Part shown: piece by piece, positions 9,000-18,847 of the stretch
Position numbering within the stretch: position 1 is the first letter of the stretch
Layout of the letters: every line of letters starts with the position of its first letter
Source of the DNA: Fluviispira vulneris
GTDB taxonomy: Bacteria > Bdellovibrionota_B > Oligoflexia > Silvanigrellales > Silvanigrellaceae
Direction of reading: 5' to 3'
Length of the DNA stretch: 64,000 nt
Assembly (NCBI RefSeq): GCF_014281055.1
Contig: NZ_JACRSE010000004.1
Location: 1 to 64,000, forward strand
Position numbers and translations under genes: made by a program
The notes under the pieces: model-generated
The model's database searches: none
Told to the model about the DNA's origin: nothing
Seen by the model: the letters and a program-made list of their open reading frames with translations, nothing else

Positions 9000-10456
9000 A
9001 AAGAACTTATCAAGTTTTGAACAATAGACTTATCCTTTTGGGCGATACATATTCTATAAAAGAAGAGATTAAGCAAGCAGGGGGACGCTGGGATCCTGCT
9101 CGTAAAAATTGGTGGCTTGTTCCAAGCAAAACAAATCTTGATCTAATTGCAAATTTTGGATTTATACAACAAGAAATCCTAGAAGATAACAATCAAAATA
9201 TTACTGTTATTGCAACTAAACACGACGAAGTCAGCAATGATTTAAGTGTTTCAAACTTTGTCTATATGATAGATTCTTTTGTTCGAAAAAACCTAGCGGA
9301 AAAATATTGGATTTTTGGTGAAGTCTCCAGTTTTAAAATAGCAAATGGACACACTTTTTTTGATTTATCCGATCGCGAAGAAGCTCAGATAAATTTGGCC
9401 ACAAGTTTAAAGGCTACAAGTATACCTTGTATATTATGGCAAGGTAAAAGAAAGCTTCTTGCTGATAAAATCTCGCAAATATTGCTCCAAGATGGTTCGA
9501 AAATTAAAATCCGAGTCACCTGTGATTTTCGCAAAGAAGGCGCTCGGATCAATGCGATTATTGAAGACATAGATATTCAATATACTCAAGGAGATCTCTA
9601 TCTACAGAGGCTTGCTATCATTCAAGACCTAAAAAAAAGAGGTCTCTACGACAAAAATAAAAGATTAAAAATCCCTAAGATGCCATTAAAAATTGCACTC
9701 ATAACTGCTGAAAACAGCCGCGCTTGTTCTGACTTTATCGACGAATTGAAATTATCAGAAATCGCTTTTCGTATCACAATTTATGATTGCAATATGCAGG
9801 GTGAAAAAACTTCAGATAACATATGCAATGCATTTACTCAAATCGAACATAATAAATCAAAATTTGATTGCATTGTTATCAGTAGAGGTGGAGGGAGCAA
9901 ACTGGATCTCCGCTGGTTTGACAATATTGATATAGCTAAAAAAATAGCTTATTCCTCGCTCCCTGTTCTAACAGCTGTCGGACATTATGATGATAAAAGT
10001 ATCGCTGATGAAGTTTCTTGTATCAGTGAAAAAACCCCGACTGCAGCAGCACGTTATCTCTCTACAACAGTTTTGAACACACTTAATTTATTTTTCACCC
10101 GGATGGAAAATTTAAGCAGCCATCTTCTGCGCAAATTTGCTCGGGAAAAAGAAATTCTCAATTCACTCGAAAAGAAACTTGCCCTAACAGCGCGGAGAGT
10201 TTTACAAACCGAAAAAAGAAATTTGGAACGCCTTGAACAGCTATTGCGGATTTATAAACAAAGCACGCAACAGGCTTTGGGAAGAGGTTTTGCCATTGTT
10301 TACAACAGCAATGGTGAAATTATAACAGCACAAGATTTTCTAGCAGAAAAACCTCCTAAAAATTTAAAACTAGAATTCGCGAATATTTGCACAAATGAAC
10401 ATATCTTTGTAGATGTGTCAGTGAATGGGATTACCCTTCAAGAAGATAGAATCTGA
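8996..10456 (+). CDS. xseA: Exodeoxyribonuclease VII large subunit with extra N-terminal domain
   Basis: 486 residues. Residues about 78 onward are ordinary XseA: an OB-fold (KYWIFGEVSSFKIANGHTFFDLSD), then the catalytic region with ITAENSRACSDFIDEL, VISRGGGSKLDLRWFDN, TAVGHYDDKSIADEV and TPTAAARY, then a coiled-coil C-terminus that binds XseB. The enzyme degrades single-stranded DNA to oligonucleotides. Residues 1-62 form an additional small domain with IKQAGGRWDPARKNWWLVPS, a motif seen in small nucleic-acid-linked domains such as DUF5710. E. coli XseA (456 residues) starts directly at the OB-fold. The start is coupled (ATGA) to the preceding membrane-protein gene. Confidence 0.9.
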   Translation: MKRTYQVLNNRLILLGDTYSIKEEIKQAGGRWDPARKNWWLVPSKTNLDLIANFGFIQQEILEDNNQNITVIATKHDEVSNDLSVSNFVYMIDSFVRKNLAEKYWIFGEVSSFKIANGHTFFDLSDREEAQINLATSLKATSIPCILWQGKRKLLADKISQILLQDGSKIKIRVTCDFRKEGARINAIIEDIDIQYTQGDLYLQRLAIIQDLKKRGLYDKNKRLKIPKMPLKIALITAENSRACSDFIDELKLSEIAFRITIYDCNMQGEKTSDNICNAFTQIEHNKSKFDCIVISRGGGSKLDLRWFDNIDIAKKIAYSSLPVLTAVGHYDDKSIADEVSCISEKTPTAAARYLSTTVLNTLNLFFTRMENLSSHLLRKFAREKEILNSLEKKLALTARRVLQTEKRNLERLEQLLRIYKQSTQQALGRGFAIVYNSNGEIITAQDFLAEKPPKNLKLEFANICTNEHIFVDVSVNGITLQEDRI

Positions 10457-10497
10457 GGAAGAAAAACAAATCTACTTCAAAGATAAATGAGAGAAGA

Positions 10498-10713
10498 ATG
10501 GAAAATTCAAATTACGATGAACTTTTAGAACAGGCAAACGAAATTATATTGAGCATGGAAAAAGATAACCTATCTATCAATCAACTCTCACAGAAGCTCG
10601 AAGAGGCCTATTCACTCATCGAAAAATTAAAGCTCCAGCTTTTTGAAACAGAAGCCCAAGTCGAACAAATTATCAATTCACGCAACACCTTTAACAACTC
10701 AGATGAGGATTAA
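10498..10713 (+). CDS. xseB: Exodeoxyribonuclease VII small subunit
   Basis: A 71-residue acidic, helical protein following xseA by 41 bases. The family pattern is visible: an N-terminal helix, then LSINQLSQKLEEAYSLIEKLKLQL, where E. coli has the LEESLAAFERGIAL-type helix. XseB copies wrap the coiled coil of XseA and are needed for activity. Size and position next to xseA are typical. Its stop (10711-10713) almost touches the pyruvate kinase start. Confidence 0.8.
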   Translation: MENSNYDELLEQANEIILSMEKDNLSINQLSQKLEEAYSLIEKLKLQLFETEAQVEQIINSRNTFNNSDED

Positions 10714-10714
10714 T

Positions 10715-12163
10715 ATGGATCTCAGCAGTCTTCCTAGAACAAAAATTGTTTGCACACTTGGCCCTTCTTCAAGCACAAAAGAAATGATTTCCAAATTGAT
10801 CGATGCTGGAATGAATGTTGCAAGACTCAATTTTTCCCATGGCGATCATGCGGTGCATGCTGCTAACATTGCTTTAATAAGAGAAATATCTAAAGAAAAA
10901 AATGTACAAGTTGCAATATTACAAGATTTACAAGGCCCTAAAATTCGAACCGGTAAGTTAAAAAATGGTGGAGTTAATATTAAAAAAGGGCAAAAAATAA
11001 CTCTTCGTTATGCTCCTGAACAAATTGATGATGAAATTCTGCCAATAGACTACAGAGAACTTGCGACCGATGTGAAAGTAGGAGCACGTATACTTCTTGA
11101 TGACGGTCTTCTTGCCATGAAAATTATAGATATTAGAGGTTCTGATGTTGACTGCGAAGTCACACATGGCGGATTTTTGAAATCAAGAAAAGGGGTAAAC
11201 TTCCCTGAATGTCACCTCTCAATACCAGCAACCACAGAAAAAGACATTCGAGATCTTCTTTTTGGAGTTGCACAAGGCGTCGATTATATCGCACTTTCAT
11301 TTGTGCAAACAGCTGCAGATGTTTCTAAACTCAGAATGATGCTCAGAGCACTTGGATCTGAAATTCCAATTATCACAAAAGTCGAAATGCTCAGCGCAGT
11401 TCAATATATCGACGATATTTGTGAAGTTTCTGATGGAATCATGGTTGCACGCGGTGACCTTGGGGTTGAGTGTGGTTTTGCCAATGTCGCAGCTTATCAA
11501 AAGAAAATTATCGAAGCAGCTCTTAACAAAGGGAAACCAGTTATTGTTGCAACGCAAATGCTTGACTCTATGATTGAGCACAGACGCCCAACTAAAGCAG
11601 AAGTCTGTGACGTTGCGAATGCCGTATATGACCATGCCGATGCAACTATGCTTTCAGGCGAAAGTGCTTCTGGTAAATATCCAGAACTCGCTGTGCAAAC
11701 AATGCGCGATATTCTAAATCGAGTTGATAGAAGTAAAAGTATAAGCCCAATTGAACCAGTTTCTATAAATCGTCCAGAAAACGAAACAGCAGCTGAAGTT
11801 TTCGCACGCACAGCAACAGAACTTGCTGAAAAAATGCAAGCTACAGCAATTGTTTGTCTCACTCTTACTGGCAGTATGGCTCGTTACGTTGCAAAATATC
11901 GCCCACAAACTCCTGTAATTGCTTTTAGTCCTCGCCCAGATGTTGTGCGTAAATTAAGTTTAGTGAGAGGTGTTGTTGGCGTATTAAATAATATTTTTTA
12001 TGATTCTGACACAGCTTTTTCTGAAATCACTAAATATTTAGCAAAAGAAAAGTTTGTAAAAGAGGGGGATCTCATTTTAATAACAGGAGGTATACCTGTT
12101 ACTCAAATGTTACCTAGCAATACGATGAAAGTGCATCGCATGACTAAAAACGATTTTATCTAA
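10715..12163 (+). CDS. pyk: Pyruvate kinase
   Basis: A 482-residue enzyme making pyruvate and ATP from phosphoenolpyruvate and ADP at the end of glycolysis. Landmarks are TKIVCTLGPSS and MNVARLNFSHGDH at the N-terminus, the beta-barrel insert (residues about 70-170), ITKVEMLSAVQYIDDI with the catalytic lysine, MVARGDLGVE, and ATQMLDSMI. The C-terminal regulatory domain is complete. The ATG at 10715 follows GAGG (10705-10708) and the xseB stop by one base; upstream in-frame starts at 10643 and 10703 lie inside xseB. The last codons form the left arm of its terminator. Linkage to xseAB suggests cotranscription. Confidence 0.93.
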   Translation: MDLSSLPRTKIVCTLGPSSSTKEMISKLIDAGMNVARLNFSHGDHAVHAANIALIREISKEKNVQVAILQDLQGPKIRTGKLKNGGVNIKKGQKITLRYAPEQIDDEILPIDYRELATDVKVGARILLDDGLLAMKIIDIRGSDVDCEVTHGGFLKSRKGVNFPECHLSIPATTEKDIRDLLFGVAQGVDYIALSFVQTAADVSKLRMMLRALGSEIPIITKVEMLSAVQYIDDICEVSDGIMVARGDLGVECGFANVAAYQKKIIEAALNKGKPVIVATQMLDSMIEHRRPTKAEVCDVANAVYDHADATMLSGESASGKYPELAVQTMRDILNRVDRSKSISPIEPVSINRPENETAAEVFARTATELAEKMQATAIVCLTLTGSMARYVAKYRPQTPVIAFSPRPDVVRKLSLVRGVVGVLNNIFYDSDTAFSEITKYLAKEKFVKEGDLILITGGIPVTQMLPSNTMKVHRMTKNDFI

Positions 12164-12178
12164 AATAAAATCGTTTTT
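12146..12178 (+). terminator. Terminator overlapping the end of pyk
   Basis: A 14-base-pair perfect stem (12146-12159 with 12165-12178) with a 5-base loop that contains the pyk stop codon; the right arm ends in a T tract. The left arm is coding sequence. It is AT-rich and nearly symmetrical, so it may also serve the convergent trpS. Confidence 0.75.
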
Positions 12179-12215
12179 ATAAAAATAACTATTTAAAATA
12201 AAATCTTATAAATTA

Positions 12216-13268
12216 TTATTTAATTCTAGAATAGGATCTTAATCCCAAAGCTGTGCGGGCTCTTTCAAGCACAGCATTGGCGTAATTGTTAGCGCGTTCA
12301 TAGCCTGGCTCTAAGAGATCTTTTACTACTTTTTCGTTATTTAAATAATAGTCATATTTCTCTCTAAAGACACCAAAAACTCGCTCATGCTCATCCACAA
12401 AATCTTTTTTTGCGTGACCATAGCCATATCCTGTCCCTTTTTCGAGTCTATCGCTCATATAAGAGATAGCTTCCTTTGAAGCAAAAGATTGGAAAATTTG
12501 AAAAATTGTACATGTGTTTGGATCTTTTGGATCATCGAGACCTTTTGAATCCGTTTTTATTTCTTTTACTTTTTTTTCAATGTCTTTTTTTGACGCAAAT
12601 ATTGGGATTTCATTGTTATAACTCTTACTCATTTTGCGATCACCATCAGTTCCTATGAGAGTTGGTATTTCCCTTTCGACTCCTTTTGCTTCAATATAGA
12701 CATCAGTTTCTACTAAATTATTGAATAACTTAGCCATGTCTGACGCATATTCAAGATGCTGATTTTGATCTTTTCCAACAGGAATAAATTGGGAATCAAA
12801 AGTCACGATATCGCTTGCCATTAAAACAGGATAATATAAAAGGCCAGCAGAAGCGTCTTTCCCGTTCGCTAAGGCGTCTTTATAGGCATGTGAGCGCTCT
12901 AATAGGCCTGATGCCGTAGAGCAAGATAGATACCAAGCATTTTCATGAATTTGAGGAAAATCGCTTTGTAATAGGATTGAATTACCATTTAAATTGAAGC
13001 CTAAAGCCAAATACAACGCAATAATAGAGTGAGATAACTCTCCTGGAGCCATAATTTTCGCACGATTTGTCAGCCCATGCCAATCAACACACATTAAAAT
13101 AACTTCATTTTCACTATTATGGGATAATTCCATCATAGGTTTTATTGCACCAAAATAATTTCCAAGGTGAATTTGTCCTGTCGCTTTGATACCTGTAAGA
13201 AATCTTTTTCGACCTTCTAAAGTTTTTTGCGTAGGTTTATTCCTAGTTATTTGTGTAGATTCTTTCAT
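12216..13268 (-). CDS. trpS: Tryptophan-tRNA ligase
   Basis: A 350-residue class I aminoacyl-tRNA synthetase charging tRNA-Trp. The HIGH-type motif appears as GQIHLGNYFGA, and the KMSKS loop is intact (GDRKMSKSYNN). The intervening Rossmann core has LYYPVLMASDIV, PVGKDQNQHLEYA and the DW of the tryptophan pocket. Length matches the bacterial family. I place the start at 13268 because AGGAG precedes it by ten bases; an upstream in-frame start (13325) would add a hydrophobic tail not typical of the family. It is convergent with pyk. Confidence 0.92.
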   Translation of the reverse strand: MKESTQITRNKPTQKTLEGRKRFLTGIKATGQIHLGNYFGAIKPMMELSHNSENEVILMCVDWHGLTNRAKIMAPGELSHSIIALYLALGFNLNGNSILLQSDFPQIHENAWYLSCSTASGLLERSHAYKDALANGKDASAGLLYYPVLMASDIVTFDSQFIPVGKDQNQHLEYASDMAKLFNNLVETDVYIEAKGVEREIPTLIGTDGDRKMSKSYNNEIPIFASKKDIEKKVKEIKTDSKGLDDPKDPNTCTIFQIFQSFASKEAISYMSDRLEKGTGYGYGHAKKDFVDEHERVFGVFREKYDYYLNNEKVVKDLLEPGYERANNYANAVLERARTALGLRSYSRIK

Positions 13269-13435
13269 TGAGCAGAAACTCCTAATAGCGAAAAGAACAG
13301 TAAAAACAAGATGAAATCCTAGCATGTCTATTTTTTAAAAACAATTGAGTGCATCTTCTAAATAAAAATGGTAAGCAAGAAAGGCTTCCTTTTCCCTTAT
13401 TTTTATCGTAAGGGCTATTGACCACAGGGGAAAAG

Positions 13436-13466
13436 TTGACACTGATGGGGATTGTGTTTGTACAGA
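13436..13466 (+). promoter_or_regulatory. Probable sigma-70 promoter of the IHF/HU gene
   Basis: A perfect -35 TTGACA (13436-13441) lies about 85 bases before the gene. The -10 is less clear: TGTACA at a 17-base spacing or TACAGA at 19. Confidence 0.45.
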
Positions 13467-13524
13467 ATAATGTGAAAAAATAGAACTACAAAGGTTCTAG
13501 CAAGTTATCTTAGAGAGGGTGATT

Positions 13525-13863
13525 ATGACTCTAACCAAAGACAAGATTGTTGAATTAATTCGTTCCAGGACTCAATTTTCTTCGCAAGAAGCGAAAAACT
13601 TGGTAGAAACCATTTTAGAGTCCATTAAATCTAAACTAGAAAATGGAGAAGAAGTTAAAATTTCCGGATTTGGCAAATGGGTTGTGCGCGAAAAAAGAAG
13701 CCGTCCTGGACGGAATCCGCACACAGGACAGCGCATTGAAATATCTGCACGTAGAGTTGTTACTTTCCACCCCTCTGAAAAGCTCAGAGAGGCCGTAAAT
13801 AACGCTAATCTTGATGATAGCAAGCTCGTAATGGCTGGGGCTGACGACGATTACAACGAATAA
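13525..13863 (+). CDS. IHF/HU-family nucleoid protein (IHF-alpha-like)
   Basis: 112 residues. The helical dimerisation part (TKDKIVELIRSRTQFSSQEAKNLVETIL) is followed by the beta saddle (VKISGFGKWVVREKRSR) and the DNA-bending arm with the prolines of PGRNPHTGQRIEISARRVVTF. The FGKW and RNPxTG spacing is closest to IHF alpha. An acidic C-terminal tail of about 20 residues extends beyond the E. coli protein. IHF bends DNA and assists replication, recombination and sigma-54 transcription. The ATG at 13525 is well placed behind AGAGAGG; a GTG two codons upstream is less likely. It is convergent with a second HU-family gene. Confidence 0.85.
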   Translation: MTLTKDKIVELIRSRTQFSSQEAKNLVETILESIKSKLENGEEVKISGFGKWVVREKRSRPGRNPHTGQRIEISARRVVTFHPSEKLREAVNNANLDDSKLVMAGADDDYNE

Positions 13864-13884
13864 AAAGAAATATTATTTCTTTTT
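13862..13884. terminator. Weak bidirectional terminator between the two HU-family genes
   Basis: A 10-base-pair stem (13862-13871 with 13875-13884) of almost only A and T, flanked by T runs in both directions. It overlaps the end of the minus-strand HU gene. Confidence 0.4.
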
Positions 13885-14208
13885 AGCCGTAGTCTTCTTT
13901 GCAACTCCAACTCTTTCTTTCAAAGATTTCGCAACGCGGAAGCTGATCTTTTTAGACGCAGGGATTTTAATCTCTTCACCAGTTTGTGGATTACGACCTT
14001 TACGTGCTGCGCGATCTTTGCAAGTAAGAATTCCGACTTTATCAATACGAACTTTATGCCCACCTGCTACATTTTCTTCAATAGCTTCAAGAAAAGCTGA
14101 AATTACTTCTTTAGTCATTTTCTTTGGAAGTTGTTCAAAACGTGCTGAAACGTCTGCAATGATAGAACTTGTTGGGACAGTTGTGAGTGTGCTTTTGCTT
14201 TTAGCCAT
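13873..14208 (-). CDS. HU-family DNA-binding protein with lysine-rich tail
   Basis: 111 residues. The N-terminal helices (about 14-55) and the saddle KVRIDKVGILTCKDRAAR lead into the DNA-binding arm GRNPQTGEEIKIPASKKISFR. After the HU fold comes VAKKTTAKKK, a short basic tail like those of other HU-type proteins with histone-like extensions. The N-terminus has about 13 additional residues rich in Ser and Thr. It probably compacts and organises the chromosome. It differs enough from the neighbouring IHF-like gene that the pair is not a recent duplication; whether they form a heterodimer is unknown. Confidence 0.85.
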   Translation of the reverse strand: MAKSKSTLTTVPTSSIIADVSARFEQLPKKMTKEVISAFLEAIEENVAGGHKVRIDKVGILTCKDRAARKGRNPQTGEEIKIPASKKISFRVAKSLKERVGVAKKTTAKKK

Positions 14209-14425
14209 AATAAAAATAACTCCATGTGTTAATTAAAAACCCGAATACTCGGAAATTTCTACTTACATTTCATTCCTGCTTAATGCAAGATTTGCAGCAA
14301 AAAAATCTGAAACAAAATGCCGAAAAGTTTTTTTATAGACAAGTGATATGTCCGAAAGAGTAAGAATCATCTGAAAAGAATGTTCTGAAATGTCATTGTC
14401 TCACCTTTTTAGGATTGAAATAAAT

Positions 14426-16132
14426 ATGGATATTTCTTCGCTCATATCTAGATATTTCCATTCATCAATAAACGATATGGAATTCCAAAAATGGGTATCT
14501 ATCGCTCTGAAAGCTATTCTTGATTTCCTTGAGAATCATAATGGATTTAAAATCCATTCCGATAAATTACCGAGTGAAATTTCTAAAAAATTTATTTCCT
14601 CAAAAATTCCGGATAAAGGCCAAACGATCCCCATAGTTTTAAATGAAACTATTGAAAATATAATTAAAAATTCAGTTCACGTCTCGCATCCCGCATTTAT
14701 AGGACATATGACAGGAGCCTCTCCACATTTTCTTTTAATTTGTGACCTAATTATAAGCGCTTTAAATCAAAATGTGGTAAAAATAGAAACAGCACTTTCA
14801 GCAACCTTTGTTGAAATGCAAACTCTCTGCTGGTTACATAGACTTATTTATGAGAAAAGCGAAAATTTCTATAAAAAAATTTTACAAAGTTCCCAAGTCG
14901 CAGTCGGCAATTGTTGCAGCGGAGGCACAATCGGAAACATTACAGCATTAGTTGCTGCACGAAATAATGCATTTCCAGAGATTCATAGAAAAGGTGTTTA
15001 TTTATCGTATAAAAAAGCACGTTGTGATCGTGCTGTGGTGTTAGTAAGCGAAAGAGGACATTATTCAATTAAAAAAGCTTGTGCTGTCATGGGAATTGGC
15101 GAAGAAAACGTCATATCAATTCCCTGTCATCATTTTACAAATAAAATCAATATAACTGAATTAAAAAAAAGAATTAAAAATTTAACTCTTAATAATGTTA
15201 AAATCATTGCAATAATTGGCATTGCTGCAAGCACAGAAACAGGAAATGTAGATGAACTCTCAATTTTAGCGCGAATTTGTAAAGAAAATAAGATTTGGTT
15301 TCACGTTGACGCTGCTTGGGGAGGCGCAATTCTTTTAAGCAAAACTTATAAAAATTTATTGAATGGAATAAAATATGCAGATTCAGTTGTCGTAGATGGA
15401 CATAAATTTATGTATCTTACGATGTCTCAAAGCGCTGTATTATTTAAAAATAAGCACTCATTAAACTCCATTCGCCAATCTGCTCATTATATCATCCGTG
15501 AAGGCAGTGTGGACCTCGGAAAGACAAGTATAGAAGGAAGTCGTCGATTTGATTCATTTAAACTTTGGTTTTCCTTCAAAGTTTTTGGTCGTGATGGATA
15601 TGAGACTCTCATTAATAATGCTATTAAAAATGCTTTTATGCTCGCTCAGTTAGCTTCTGCTCATCCTTCATTTGAGCTCACAAGTCAACCCGAAACGAGT
15701 ATAGTAACATATAGATTTATTCCAAAAGAGTTAAAGATGCGTATGGAATTAGCAAAGAAAATTCATTTTTTAGAAAATAAAAATTTTGGAAATGAATTGA
15801 AAAAATTTTATTTTGGAAAAAAGTCCGATTTTTTAAGAGCTACAAAAAAAATAAATTCAGCGCTCAACATAATCAATACTAACCTTCAAAAAGAACAGAG
15901 GAAAAACGGTAAAAGTTTTGTTTCTCGCACAACTCTTCAAACTATTTGGAAAAGTCAGGAAATTGTCGTACTGCGAGCTGTGCCTTTTCACCCACTCACA
16001 AACAAAGAAACTCTAGCCGAAATTCTAAGAGAGCAAGAAGCGTTAGGTAATAAGCACTTTGCAAAAATCCGCAAAAGACTTATGAAAGAAGAGGCTGAGG
16101 CCGTTCGTTTCTTTAGTGATTTTCTGATTTAA
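14426..16132 (+). CDS. panP: PanP-type pyridoxal-dependent aspartate 1-decarboxylase
   Basis: A 568-residue group II decarboxylase. The pattern matches what I remember of the PanP family, which makes beta-alanine for coenzyme A when the pyruvoyl enzyme PanD is absent. Seen in order: HPAFIGHM, VEMQTLCWLHRLIY, GNCCSGGTIGNITAL, LVSERGHYSIKKA, STETGNVDELSIL, HVDAAWGGA, and DGHKFMYLTMSQ with the probable Schiff-base lysine. Later come EGSRRFDSFKLWFS and a C-terminal GKSFVSRTTLQT. The start at 14426 has AGGA eleven bases upstream; 14390 in the same frame is an alternative. Glutamate or another amino acid as substrate cannot be excluded. Confidence 0.75.
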   Translation: MDISSLISRYFHSSINDMEFQKWVSIALKAILDFLENHNGFKIHSDKLPSEISKKFISSKIPDKGQTIPIVLNETIENIIKNSVHVSHPAFIGHMTGASPHFLLICDLIISALNQNVVKIETALSATFVEMQTLCWLHRLIYEKSENFYKKILQSSQVAVGNCCSGGTIGNITALVAARNNAFPEIHRKGVYLSYKKARCDRAVVLVSERGHYSIKKACAVMGIGEENVISIPCHHFTNKINITELKKRIKNLTLNNVKIIAIIGIAASTETGNVDELSILARICKENKIWFHVDAAWGGAILLSKTYKNLLNGIKYADSVVVDGHKFMYLTMSQSAVLFKNKHSLNSIRQSAHYIIREGSVDLGKTSIEGSRRFDSFKLWFSFKVFGRDGYETLINNAIKNAFMLAQLASAHPSFELTSQPETSIVTYRFIPKELKMRMELAKKIHFLENKNFGNELKKFYFGKKSDFLRATKKINSALNIINTNLQKEQRKNGKSFVSRTTLQTIWKSQEIVVLRAVPFHPLTNKETLAEILREQEALGNKHFAKIRKRLMKEEAEAVRFFSDFLI

Positions 16133-16151
16133 AGACTTAAGTCTCTTAGTA

Positions 16152-16179
16152 TTGCCAAACTGTTAGGATGGCATAGAAT
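16152..16179 (+). promoter_or_regulatory. Probable sigma-70 promoter of lon
   Basis: TTGCCA (16152-16157) and TAGAAT (16174-16179) are separated by 16 bases, about 50 bases before the lon start. No heat-shock-type (sigma-32) promoter was recognised. Confidence 0.5.
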
Positions 16180-16228
16180 AGATTGAGAAGGTATACATAT
16201 AATCAAGACCGCAAAGGAGAAGCTCAAT

Positions 16229-18829
16229 ATGGCTGATAAAAAAACGACAAGCCGAACCTTACCGCTCTTGCCTTTGAGGGAATTGCTTGTATTTCCACAC
16301 ACAGTTGTCCCGCTGTTTGTTGGACGGGAAAAAAGTATTAAAGCTCTCGATGATGCAATGGCTCGAAATAGAGAAATTTTTTTAGCGGCACAAAAAAAAC
16401 CAAAATCCAATGACCCCCTCCCCGAAGAAATTTATGAATTTGGAACAATAGCTCAGATATTACAATTACTCAGACTGCCCGATGGCACAGTTAAAATTCT
16501 AGTTGAAGGTAAAAAAAGAGGTCGCATTCTTAAATACACTGAATCAACAGATATGCTCGTAGTTGATGTAACAGAAATTCAAGAGCCTTCTGGTCGTTCC
16601 GCAGAAAACGAAGCTCTGGTACGCACTGTTAAACAAGCCTTTGACACTTATGTCAAACTGAATAAAAAAGTTCCGCCTGAAATGGTTTTTTCCATTTCGA
16701 GTATCGAAGACGAAAGCCGTCTTGCTGACACTTTAGTTGTTCAACTTGCAAATCTAAAGTTAGCTGACAAACAAAGGATTTTAGAAACAGTTGATCCAGC
16801 TAAAAGACTTGAAGAAATATTCAGCATAATTCAATCTGAAATTGAAATTCTCAGAGTTGAAAAGAAAATTAGAGCGCGTGTCAAACGGCAAATGGAGAAA
16901 ACTCAAAAAGAATATTATTTAAATGAGCAAATGAATGCTATTCAAAAAGAATTAGGCAATGCCGATGACATTCGCACTGAAATTGCAGAAATTGAAAGCA
17001 AAATTAAAGCCAAAAAATTAAGCGATGAAGCTCGTGAAAAACTTAAAAAAGAAGTTAAAAAATTGCGCAGCATGAGCCCAATGAGTGCAGAAGCGACCGT
17101 GGTTAGAAATTATATAGACACTGTGCTTTCGTTACCTTGGGCTGATTACGCAAATACGATTAAAGATCAAAATTTTGCTGAAGAAGTATTAAACGAAGAT
17201 CATTTTGGTCTTGAAAAGGTAAAAGAAAGAATTCTCGAATATCTAGCTGTCACGAGTCTTTCTAACAAGATTAAAGGGCCCATACTTTGTTTAGTTGGCC
17301 CTCCAGGTGTTGGAAAAACAAGTCTCGCAAAAAGTGTAGCTCGTTCGACTGGTAGGACATTTTCCCGGATTGCCCTCGGTGGCGTCCGTGACGAAGCTGA
17401 AATCCGTGGACACAGACGCACATATATTGGAGCTATGCCAGGTAAAATTCTCAATGCAATTAAAAAAGCAGGCAGCGGTAACCCAGTTATATTGCTTGAT
17501 GAAATCGATAAAATGAGTTCAGACTTCAGAGGTGACCCATCGAGCGCAATGTTAGAAGTTCTTGATCCTGAACAAAATCATGCTTTTAATGATCATTATC
17601 TCGACCTAGATTACGATCTCTCTCAAGCTCTCTTTATAGCAACAGCAAACAGCTTAAGCGGAGTTCCCAAACCATTGCTTGATCGTATGGAAATTATATA
17701 TTTAAGTGGCTATACTGAACAAGAAAAGATCAATATTGGACAGCAACATCTTATTCAAAAATCGATCAAAGCCAATGGTCTTGATAAATCCGAACTCAAA
17801 TTTGAAAACTCTGCCCTTGAAGAATTGGTACGCTATTATACGCGTGAGGCAGGCGTTAGAAATTTAGAGAGAGAGATATCAAGCGTCTGTAGGAAAATTG
17901 CGCGAGAGTTATTGAAAAATCATAAAAAAACCTCACCCAAAACAACCTCAACAGTTAAAGAAACTACTGCTCAAAATAAAGAATCAAATGTGAAAGATAT
18001 ATCTGCTGCTAACAAAGAGAATGCTGCTAAAGATTCTTCACAAAAAGAAGCAAATAATAAAGAAACAAATGAATTAACAAAACTCTCAACTCTTGAAGGG
18101 GTAAAAGCACCTCTAGTCGATGCAGCTCTTGTGCAAAAATATTTAGGACCAAGAAAATACAGTATTGGCGAAAAAGAATTAAGCAATGAAATTGGCATTG
18201 GCCAAGGGCTCGCTTACACTGAGGTAGGAGGAGATTTATTAGTCACAGAAGTTGCTGTTATGAGTGGAAAAGGAAATCTAAAAATCACAGGAAAATTAGG
18301 CGACGTCATGCAAGAGTCTGCCCAAGCTGCCTTTAGCTATGTGCGTTCTCGTGCTGCATTTTTGGGATTAGAGGAAGAATTCTATTCAAAAATAGATATC
18401 CACGTGCATTTTCCTGAAGGTGCAATTCCAAAAGATGGCCCAAGTGCAGGCATAACAATGGCAACCGCTCTTGTCAGTGCTTTGACTAAAAAGCCATTCA
18501 ATCGTGAAGTCGCTATGACAGGCGAAATAACACTGCGTGGACGTGTTCTACCAATTGGTGGTTTGAAAGAAAAACTTCTTGCTGCACACCGTGGTGGAAT
18601 AAAACGTGTGATCATACCTAAAGAAAACGAAAGAGATCTCCTAGAAATTCCAAAAAATATTATCCAAGATCTCGAAGTTGTTCCAGTTGATCATATGGAC
18701 ACTGTTTTATTACATGCAATTGCTTGGGAACATGATGATGCATTAGAAACTCGCTTGAAAAATTCTCAAGCTCTTGCACTAGCGGGAGTCACCAGTACAA
18801 AGAACAATCAACCTTTAATTCATCATTGA
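16229..18829 (+). CDS. lon: ATP-dependent Lon protease with a low-complexity insert
   Basis: An 866-residue Lon. The substrate-binding N-domain ([19 protein letters not shown] onward) is followed by the AAA+ module with Walker [10 protein letters not shown], Walker B LLDEIDKM and the arginine-finger region. The serine protease domain has PKDGPSAG (Ser739) and a lysine near 782 in [10 protein letters not shown], the usual Ser-Lys dyad. Lon degrades misfolded and regulatory proteins. Between the AAA+ small domain and the protease domain (residues about 565-620) there is a Lys/Thr/Asn/Glu-rich stretch that ordinary Lon lacks. AAGGAGA lies nine bases before the ATG. A histidine kinase follows after 18 bases. 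Confidence 0.95.
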   Translation: MADKKTTSRTLPLLPLRELLVFPHTVVPLFVGREKSIKALDDAMARNREIFLAAQKKPKSNDPLPEEIYEFGTIAQILQLLRLPDGTVKILVEGKKRGRILKYTESTDMLVVDVTEIQEPSGRSAENEALVRTVKQAFDTYVKLNKKVPPEMVFSISSIEDESRLADTLVVQLANLKLADKQRILETVDPAKRLEEIFSIIQSEIEILRVEKKIRARVKRQMEKTQKEYYLNEQMNAIQKELGNADDIRTEIAEIESKIKAKKLSDEAREKLKKEVKKLRSMSPMSAEATVVRNYIDTVLSLPWADYANTIKDQNFAEEVLNEDHFGLEKVKERILEYLAVTSLSNKIKGPILCLVGPPGVGKTSLAKSVARSTGRTFSRIALGGVRDEAEIRGHRRTYIGAMPGKILNAIKKAGSGNPVILLDEIDKMSSDFRGDPSSAMLEVLDPEQNHAFNDHYLDLDYDLSQALFIATANSLSGVPKPLLDRMEIIYLSGYTEQEKINIGQQHLIQKSIKANGLDKSELKFENSALEELVRYYTREAGVRNLEREISSVCRKIARELLKNHKKTSPKTTSTVKETTAQNKESNVKDISAANKENAAKDSSQKEANNKETNELTKLSTLEGVKAPLVDAALVQKYLGPRKYSIGEKELSNEIGIGQGLAYTEVGGDLLVTEVAVMSGKGNLKITGKLGDVMQESAQAAFSYVRSRAAFLGLEEEFYSKIDIHVHFPEGAIPKDGPSAGITMATALVSALTKKPFNREVAMTGEITLRGRVLPIGGLKEKLLAAHRGGIKRVIIPKENERDLLEIPKNIIQDLEVVPVDHMDTVLLHAIAWEHDDALETRLKNSQALALAGVTSTKNNQPLIHH

Positions 18830-18847
18830 AAAGCTTGAAATCACCAA

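Noticed and set aside
16129..16410. 93-codon minus ORF at the start of lon
   Set aside because: Antisense to the conserved N-terminal region of lon; no homology seen.
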